DNA from: Trichobilharzia szidati
Lineage: Eukaryota; Platyhelminthes; Trematoda; Strigeidida; Schistosomatidae
Reading direction: 5' to 3'
Assembly (NCBI GenBank): GCA_944472155.2
Contig: OX235279.1
Location: forward strand, 53,169,564 to 53,233,563
DNA: 64,000 nt
The position numbers and the translations under genes are program-made. This document shows, in pieces, positions 56,890 to 64,000 of this stretch. Under the pieces are notes generated by a model. The model ran no database searches. It was not told the origin of the DNA and saw only the letters and a program-made list of their open reading frames with translations. Position 1 is the stretch's first letter; every line of letters starts with the position of its first letter.

Positions 56890-58650
56890 TTTCTTTCTGT
56901 TTACTTGCACCTTGGCTAACTGCCTTAAAAGTAGAATAGGACTTTTGGCTATGAAGAAGTTATAATGGATCTTGCCCCAGAGCATTTACTCTATATGGTA
57001 CCTCTGGTAATTCAGCTTCAATATCTAGCTCTGATAGGTAATCAGCTGCTACTCTTTATTTTCCCGCAATATGTCTAGTTGTCAAGTCATACTCCAATGA
57101 ACACAAAATTCATCGGGATAACTTCCCTAAAAGACTGCTCGTTGTTTTCGACAATTTAAGAAGTCTGTGGTTGGTTTGAATATGTGAGTAATGTCTTCAC
57201 TTCCCTAACACTCAAACAATTTCTAAACATTTCTTTTCTAGTGTAGAGTACATCTGTTCTGAGGGTATCAAACACTGTCATCATCCTCAATAACTCTTTG
57301 TGGTCGCCTCAGAATTGCTGCTGTGTCATAATCAATCACGTATGTAGAAACTAATAAGTGCTTCTCAACCATTAGTGATCTTAACCTCATTTTTTGATCG
57401 TCCAAAACTTCCTTATTACGACTGAATGTTTGTTGTTCCCCTTCAAAACAGGTATTACTTAGCAACTTATAGAGAGACTTTGATAGCGTGCCGAAGTTTT
57501 GATGAACCAAATTTAAAGTGCTACCCGTCTTAAGGACTATCTTAATTTTATTTCTGAATTCCTTGTTGCATTGCTTTCGATAAGCAAAATCCACTCACAC
57601 AACAATTTCATTTCTCCGTATCATACCTTATAATCCCAAGCAGTGACACTGCTTTCAACTATGTGTGACTTATCATTCTTAATGCTCAGTTCGAATTCCT
57701 CCAAGTTGATTTAAGATAGCTTCTGTGTGATCTGTATGGTCACTTTCTACCTCAGTATACACAACTAAGTCATCTCCATTTATTTTCACTGTCTACAGAT
57801 TACTCAATCATAGAGTCATTGATCACCTGAGCCTTAGGGGGTCGTTTGCCACCCTAAATGGCGTTTGTTTGAAATAATGTTGCTCCTGACCAACGGTTAA
57901 GGCCATTTCTCTTAGATCATTTTCCCCTACTGCTATCTGTCGCTAAATTACTACACTTCATGTTTACTTTGCTATAACCATATCAATTACTATACGTACA
58001 TCTGTAATTAAGTCTACTGCAGTATTGTTATCCGTAAATCTGGTACAATAATAAATAGGTAGCATTTTCATCCACACCATGAACTGTTAACGCAAACCTC
58101 CTTACACTGCCATTGTTAATTGGATGAATTATCTCTCACTTAGCTATATTATTCTGTACATATTTCCCCCTTTTATCAAATCCACCGCTCACATACTGAT
58201 ACAAAAGGGAAAAGAAGATTGAATTCTTTAAAATTTCAGTACTTCCGTTCTAATCAGTTTCACTTCTAGCGACTTATTCTTCCACAAACGAAGCATCTGT
58301 CTGTTTTGTTCACTCATATCCAAATTGTTGAGGCTGACTGCCTCACTTCTTCTACCTGTCATCCAGTCCCATCAGCTACTTAGCAGTAGTTCGTCACTGA
58401 CTGTACTGTCGAACTGGTTGACTTTCTTTTCCCTAGTTTGCTGATGTCCGGTTGACGGGTAATAAAGTCAGAAAAGCATTCCATAGACAGAAATAATAGT
58501 AGCTGCACTTATGAATTTGAGCCTAGCATTAGTAACGCCTGTCGCGACAGATACTTTAGTATCACTGTCAAGACCATTGGAACAAAACCTTAGACACCTA
58601 AACTTCTGCAATGCCTTCTGTCTCTTTACTAGTGTAGTGGTGTGATGCAA
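56890..58650 (-). pseudogene. Decayed Ty3/gypsy-like retrotransposon pol
   Basis: The - strand, with many stops and shifts, gives in order: IIHPIN near the RT entry (58140-58120); YFKQTPFRVANDPL (57890-57840; the FK.LPFGLANAP motif); NGDDLVVYTEVESDHTDHTEAILNQL (57785-57710; the YLDDLLVYS..LEEH...+..V...L block with the catalytic DD); FGTLSKSLYKLLS (57510-57470); YSTLEKKCLEIV of RNase H (57250-57215); and TTRHIAGK, VAADYLSELDIEAELPE (57085-57020). This order is RT then RNase H of Ty3/gypsy elements. The integrase is not seen. Whether the solo LTRs at 20 and 47 kb belong to it is unknown. Confidence 0.65.
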
Positions 58651-58689
58651 ACAGTATGTTCCAACGGAATATGATCCTCACATATTCCC

Positions 58690-58860
58690 ACAGTTCAATT
58701 CGGCATTAGTAACAGAATACAGTATATCTTTTCGGACGTTCTGTTTGATGTTAGAGATGGAATACTTTTCACACGGTTCAATACTGCGTTAGTAATAGAA
58801 TACTACGTATATCTGAACATTCTGTTTCATGTCGTTTGATGTAAACGCTCAGTGAATGGT
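58690..58860. repeat. Two tandem copies of an ~88-bp unit
   Basis: 58698-58762 and 58786-58850 share AGTAA(C/T)AGAATAC, GTATATCT, (C/A)GTTCTGTTT and GATG. They lie upstream of the gypsy-like pol on its strand, so may be LTR or leader sequence. Confidence 0.5.
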
Positions 58861-59160
58861 TGACGTATATAAACTGTATGTAGATAAACAAGGGTTTGAT
58901 CACTTGAAAATCTACTTTGGCTTCCTTGTCTTGCCTTGTGCCATTACAATAGGATTTTGAGATCAACCAATTGACGATGTTCCTCTGACACTTCTTTCTG
59001 TTTGTTCTCAGAGTACCATTGTAGTCGCCTTCCGCCGGACCCCAATAACGAGCTTTTCCATCTTCCTCCGCACGTCGATAAGCTTTCATTAATTATGAGG
59101 TCCATAAAAAACATCCTCAGGAGAAGGTGCAACTAACAATAGCATAATAAATTTAGCTTT
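58861..59160. other. Unassigned stretch
   Basis: A - strand frame (MKAYRRAEEDGKARYWG...) runs 59089-58778 but matches nothing I know. Possibly leader of the gypsy-like element. Confidence 0.25.
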
Positions 59161-59161
59161 T

Positions 59162-59200
59162 GAGCGAACAATTGTTTTCGATAACTTCTTCTTCAGGCTC
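59162..59200 (-). ncRNA. Hammerhead ribozyme-like motif, 3' of a PLE (type D)
   Basis: The - strand order is GAGC (stem I), CUGAAGA, a ten-base stem-II segment AGAAGUUAUC (weak GA/UC pairing), GAAAAC-AAUU-GUU (three-pair stem III with tetraloop), C at the cleavage position, and GCUC closing stem I. The three-way core is complete. It lies about 500 bases after the end of the - strand PLE frame, in that element's terminal region and on its coding strand, as reported for PLE hammerheads. Confidence 0.6.
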
Positions 59201-59690
59201 TACAGTTATAAATCCATGAATAATAGAGTACATATAGCCAATAAAAGCAAATGAAAATAATATCAGAAACTGTATTGGGGTGCATGTGTAAGTTGAGATG
59301 ATAGTCCATTAGTTAACATAATCAATCAAATGTGTATAGGGTGTATAGTCAGAAAAATGTGATGAAGTGTGAATGAACAATTGGGTGATATAGTGTTGTT
59401 TTATAGTCATCAGAATACAAGTGTCATTGGGGTGAGAGAAATGCGATAGACACAAAATGCACACAAACACACATTAACAATGGGGACACTGAATGTGAGG
59501 GCTGACCGATAATGTCTAATGATAAAATAAAGAGGCTGAATAGTAAATTGTAATAAGATGTTACAGAGTTGGTAGACTTAGTGTAAAATCACAAAGGTTG
59601 ACAAAATTAAGGGTAACAATGAGGTGAAATAAACTGGGTGAAGAAATGGATAATAAAGACATGATATCACAGAATGATAATAATGGTAAT
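59200..59690 (-). repeat. PLE 3' untranslated and terminal-repeat region
   Basis: 59205-59310 matches 61730-61840 and 38590-38690. The remainder to 59690 is GA-rich non-coding sequence of the type seen downstream of the GIY-YIG frame at 31 kb. Confidence 0.45.
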
Positions 59691-59699
59691 AGTAATACG

Positions 59700-60775
59700 G
59701 AAAGTTATGATCCTGGTGACCTTATAGTGGGCCAGGGTAGACAGAGGGAGTTAATAAGTTTTTTCTGTACACATAAGTCTGGTCTTTCTCTATTAATCTC
59801 TAAAGCCTCAGCTATGGCTAGGAGGCGTAATCGTGTGCCTTCGGGGAGATTGTTTGGTATTCGATACACAACTCTTCTACTTTGATGCTGTGTTCGCTAT
59901 CCACTAGATGAGCCAGAATTGCACTATTTAGTGATTTGGTCGCTCTTTTCCCAAGCCAGACCGGAATATGTTCACGAGTGCGTAAAGATAAATTCCTTTG
60001 GGTACGACCTATATAACTAGCTCCACAGGAGCAGTTGAATTTATATACACACATTGATGTCGTCATTTTGGGTAATCTATCTTTAATGCACGGTGTCAGT
60101 ATCGGTTTGGTTGAGAAAGTGATATGCAGTTTTGCGGCACTGAAAGTTCTTTCAACAGCTCTTGTTAATCTACGGTTTAATATGTCGCTGGATATATCGC
60201 CTTTGAATTGTAAATTTAAGTAAAGCTTTTTCTTACTTACTGTGTCTCGCTTAGTTTTGTGTGTAGTTTCATGGATATACTTCTTTACAAATTTGGTAGG
60301 ATAGTCGTTCTGTAGCAAGGCGTTTGTGAGATTTTTATTTCATCTTCAATGCAGTCGTCGGTACATATGCGCCTAATTCTATGACTAAGACAACGAATTA
60401 GGTTGCGCTTATATTGTATGGGTATGAAGCTATGGAAGTGGGTATATTGTCCATTCCAGGTAGCTTTCCTATAGATGTTACGCTTTAAGGTACCGTCTGT
60501 TCTCTTTGTAAGAAGAACATCCAGAAATGGAATACTACCTTGGAGTTCCTCTTCACAAGTGAATTTAATAGCTGGGTGTACCTTATTGAAGACTTGGAGC
60601 AGGTGTTGTCTATCTTGATTATTGTTACAAATGATAAAGGTATCGTCAACATATCGACAATAATAATCCAGTTTGTTTAGTATCTCTTTTAAAGGACCAT
60701 TTTCCAATTTAGATAGAAATACATCAGCTAAACACTCCATATTGATCCGTAAGCAGTATTATTATAGTTTGTCGA
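59700..60775 (-). pseudogene. PLE (lineage 1): RT palm/thumb and GIY-YIG, two frameshifts
   Basis: From 60740 down the - strand: ECLADVFLSKLENGPL, CRYVDDTFIICNNN (YVDD at 60642-60653), HPAIKFTCEEE, IPFLDVLLTKRTDG, KATWNGQYTHFHSF, RNLIRCLSHRIRRI (to about 60330). A shift near 60320 leads to NDYPTKFVKKYI, YLNLQFKGDISSDIL, FSAAKLHITF, MTTSMCVYKFNCSCGASYIGRTQRNLS, REHIPVWLG and NSAILAHLVDSEHS (60318-59890). A second shift at about 59885 gives VVYRIPNNLPEGTRLRLLAIAEALEI, then PDLCVQKKL and the stop at about 59712. Catalytic RT and YIG residues are all intact, so the copy is fairly young. The 5' end is lost before GSPLGPL. Confidence 0.88.
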
Positions 60776-61699
60776 TGTTAACAATATTTTGAAATATGGC
60801 TTCATCATGGAGACAAACGATCGCACAAAAAACTTGTTTAGAATTTTAAGTCCCAATGCTTTATTCTGAAACATGTACCAGTATACTAATGATATCATCT
60901 CTTAAACTACCCACGCTTAATTTCCGTGCAGAAATATCTTCTTTTTTCCATCCCTTCATCTTATTCCGACTCTCTGATAGTCATAACACTAATCTACGAA
61001 AGCATACAAACAAGTTTATCTGCCATCTGAAATTTATAGTCAACTCTATATATAAAATGTGCTCGAAAAGCGAAACCAAACAAAGAAATACATGGTATTT
61101 ACACATGTAATTACTCATGCACACGAACACCTGCAGGCAACTTTTGATGAATTTTTCTTTTAACACATGTGTACAAACAGATAATTGGTTTTTGCCTTGG
61201 ATTTGTCGGTCTCTGAGTCATAATTTTTATTCATCCTGCATATATATACTAAGTCGTAAATTCTTTGTCAGACGACCTAGATATGTTCAAATTATTTACA
61301 TATTAGCAACATGTGGACTTTATTAGTCAGATATTTCAAACACAATCGACGGCTGATACAGAATGCAAAAAATAAAATATTCATATCAAACTATAGACCT
61401 GAATTATTGTTAAAAAAAAACTGAAGACTGCTAGTTCATTCTGTGTAGTGATAGGGTATTACCTGTTTAACTATCTTAAAATCTGGTTACTTTTTAAGTG
61501 AATTGTGAAGATGAAAGACAAATAATGGATAAATGCTACTTCTACTACAGTCATTCACTGAGTAGACTTTGTACTTTGAACACATTCATTAATATTACCG
61601 TATCCCACCTTTTACCTAAGCCAAAGGCCGGAACAAAGTGAAAAGTCTCGTTATTGGAATACCTCTCACATCTATCTAGAGTAAGAATAATTAGAACGA
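60776..61699. other. Intergenic stretch between two PLEs
   Basis: No feature recognised. Confidence 0.3.
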
Positions 61700-61850
61700 A
61701 CTAGTGTTTGCGATAAATTCTTCAATCTCTACAAATATAAATTCATTAACTTTAGCATACAACAGCCAGTAAAAGTAAATTACAATTACATCAGAAGATG
61801 TATTGTGGTACGTTTACAACACAGAATTATAGTCAGTTAGTTTTTACTTT
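61700..61850. repeat. PLE terminal-repeat remnant (type D), inverted relative to the next ORF
   Basis: TGTTTGCGATAAATTCTTC, then CTCTACAAATATAAATTCA and ATCAGAAGATGTATTGTGGTAC match 59175-59290 in the same orientation. The hammerhead boxes would be on the - strand but are mutated (AAGAATTTATCGCAA). It lies upstream of a + strand PLE, hence opposite to that element's coding strand. Confidence 0.5.
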
Positions 61851-61959
61851 TGTTTAAATGCATATACGGTATATAGTTTGTGGGGTCGTATAGTGTATCA
61901 GATAAAATGAGATAACAGAATTCACTTATAAGTTTGCGAGGACATCTGCCATGGTTTAA

Positions 61960-64000
61960 ATGGATGTCGAGTATATACCAAGTGAGATAAGAAAAAATAA
62001 TCATCAGTATCCAAAGTGGTTCTGGAAAGCACTGCGACGCAATCATATATATCCAAATACGAAGTCCCTTCAACGTCATGCAATGAATTGTCCTGATTCT
62101 ATCAAATCACGAATGCCCGAACTGCAGCGGAATATTAATCAAAGATCCTCTGCCCTGTACGAATTGACTCCTGACGAATGTCAAAGATTCACTGAATATA
62201 TCAACTTAGTTGCAAATAAACGGTCGGAATCTGTCGTAACCCAGCTCAACAAAAGCCTTAAGCAGATGAAAGCTGACGGCAAATTTCCTGACGAGCCCAC
62301 AAAATTTGTGTTCAATTATTCCTCAGTACCTTTAACGGACGTGCAACTGGAAGTCCTATCTCTGGGCCCAAAATTCTGTGATATCAGTTTCAACGCCGAC
62401 AAACTTCATACTCAGGTCCAGTTTGGAAAACCTAATCAGTCAGACGAACGACCTCATCCCAACTTCTGAGGACGAGTTACAGAGATTCAAGTCAACAATC
62501 ATCGACTGCTGCCACCAATACTTGAATACAAAATCAAAAGTCCGCAACCACCTAACAAAGCGGCACCGAGAAGAATTAAAACAGTTGAAAGATAACAAAG
62601 ATCTGCTAATAACTCGCCCCGACAAGGGTGCCGGTGTAGTGCTTCTGAATCGAAAAGACTACATCGAGAAAATGAACGATATACTGTCGAATGAAGATAA
62701 ATTTTCCCAACCTTCCAATGAAAGAAACAAAACGGAACAGATTGAGAAGCAGCTCACAGACGTCTTGAAGAGAATGAAGGCCAGTCAACTAATCAGTGAG
62801 GATATCTATGACCGGATCCGGCCAACAGGTTCAATAATACCAAGACTTTACGGTCTACCAAAGGTACACAAGGTTGGTCTCCCACTTCGTCCAATTCTGG
62901 ATATGTCAGGTTCCCCTTACCACTCTATTGCAAAATGGCTAGCAGATATTCTGGAACCTGTAAGGAAACAATTATGTATGCACTCGCTCCGTGACACCTT
63001 CCAGTTCATCGACTGCATACAAGACATGAATGTATCTAACAAAATTATGCTGTCCTTCGACATTGAGTCACTTTTCACCAATGTTCCACTCACGGAAACG
63101 GTCTGCTTCATATGCAAATATATAGATGACAACCATCTCAATATTGGAATACCAACAACATATTTGAAGGAATTACTATTGAGATGCACTCTGAACGTCC
63201 AGTTCACATTCAACGACACCATCTACAGACAAAAAGATGGTATTGCAATGGGATCTCCGTTGGGTCCACTACTATCAGATTGCTTCGTCGCAAGCCTCGA
63301 GAAAGGTCCACTAAAGCCAAGCATTGACAATTTGCGACTGTATAAAAGATACGTAGACGACATATTCATTATTTGTGACAACAACAATGACCCCAATCTA
63401 CTGCTGAAGACATTTAACTATTGCCATCCAGCAATAAAATTCACTCTTGAAATGGAAAACGAGTCAAAAATTCCGTTTCTTGATGTGGAACTAACAAGAA
63501 GAACTGATGGGAGCCTAAGAAGATCGATCCATAGAAAACCTACTTGGAATGGTCAACTAACAAGCTTCTATAGCTGGGTACCCATTCAACAAAAGCGAAA
63601 TTTAATTAAATCACTTGCCACCCGCATCCGATGCATCTGCAGTCCCGACGCTCTGGAAACAGAATTAGATATTCTAAGAGAAATTTTCATCCAAAATGGA
63701 TACCCAATGAGATTCATCGACAAAAATATCAAACCAAGAATTTGGAGAAACGAAACTCTACTTGCGCCAAAAAAGAAACTCTACATGAACCTGGATTTCA
63801 AGGGAGATTTAGCAAGCGATATTCTCAAGAGAAGGATCACATCATCTCTGAGAAGAACATTCTTTGCAGCAACGCTAAGAATAGTGTTCTCCAGTAGCCC
63901 ACTGATCTGCAGAAGCCTCAAGGACAAGATCCTGCGTCTGACCACTTCTATGTGCATATATCAGTTCACCTGCTGCTGTGGAGCCAGGTACATCGATCGT
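61960..64000 (+). CDS. Penelope-like element protein (RT + GIY-YIG), nearly intact, runs off the window
   Basis: The first frame (61960-62469) holds the N-terminal region: YPKWFWKALRRNHIYPNTKS, LTPDECQRFTEY, LSLGPKFCDISFNADKLHTQ. A +1 shift near 62418-62430 (one extra base around GTTTGGAAAAC) moves to a frame open from 62336 to the end, over 550 codons. In order: LITRPDKGAGVVLLNRKDY, RLYGLPKVHKVGLPLRPILDM (fingers), LSFDIESLFTNVPLTE (first catalytic D), YRQKDGIAMGSPLGPLLSD, RYVDDIFIICD (63350-63361), IPFLDVELTRRTDG, RKPTWNGQL, NGYPMRF, MNLDFKGDLASDIL, then TTSMCIYQFTCCCGARYID at the edge. YIG reads YID. The protein reverse transcribes its RNA at endonuclease nicks. The frameshift probably inactivates it; a sequencing error is possible. 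Confidence 0.92.

Noticed and set aside
1..64000. CRISPR array, prokaryotic operon, plasmid or phage features
   Set aside because: Repeats are dispersed and diverged, not regularly spaced; there are no ribosome binding sites with tandem genes; exons have GT-AG introns.

Overview
This 64 kb window looks like nuclear DNA of a schistosomatid blood fluke (Schistosoma or a close relative). The reasons are: an AT-rich background; short exons with GT-AG introns and no compact operons; tRNA-headed SINEs; Sm-alpha-type SINEs whose body resembles the hammerhead ribozyme known from schistosomes; SR2-like RTE retroposons; and many Penelope-like elements (PLEs) whose reverse transcriptase is followed by a GIY-YIG endonuclease. 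There is no sign of prokaryotic organisation. The species assignment is inference; no database was searched.

Host genes are sparse and none is complete. Two exons near the left end (2008-2181 and 3731-3861, + strand) join in phase and encode the C-terminal half of a synaptotagmin-family C2 domain with the gene's stop codon. Three further stretches look like single exons with good splice signals: 21148-21388 (+, weak resemblance to the N-terminal domain of Ras-family exchange factors), 33553-33669 (+, unrecognised) and 53400-53642 (-, unrecognised). An open frame at 39603-39950 (+) with a possible membrane segment may be a terminal exon.

Most of the rest is a graveyard of transposable elements. 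PLE pieces lie at about 4.4-4.8, 16.4-18.5, 24.1-25.0, 25.7-26.1, 31.2-31.5, 37.1-37.4, 39.2-39.6, 41.0-41.4, 45.8-48.3, 55.1-56.0, 59.2-60.8 and 61.7-64.0 kb. They belong to at least three lineages. The copy running off the right edge is the best preserved: one frameshift, otherwise open through the YVDD catalytic motif into the GIY-YIG domain. RTE pieces lie at 14.8-16.2, 19.7-20.5, 26.2-26.4, 27.4-28.9, 35.1-35.4 and 49.3-49.8 kb. Two solo LTRs with perfect 4-bp target duplications lie at 20078-20412 and 47120-47460. A decayed Ty3/gypsy-like pol lies at about 56.9-58.7 kb on the - strand. Nested insertions give relative ages: an LTR sits inside an RTE copy, a SINE inside a PLE, and a PLE terminal unit beside an RTE start.

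The most interesting theme is small self-cleaving RNA motifs. At least five different hammerhead-like cores lie in the terminal repeats of the PLE lineages, usually on the coding strand. Two (4398-4441 and 59162-59200, both -) keep the conserved core and can form stems I and III. Other points of interest are a SINE head that imitates a tRNA but replaces the anticodon arm with a 6-bp hairpin, a composite SINE with a tRNA head and RTE-derived tail, a MITE-like foldback element, and a 93%-identical inverted repeat with protein-like conservation that I cannot assign. Stretches not listed below contain nothing I could recognise beyond AT-rich intergenic or intronic DNA.
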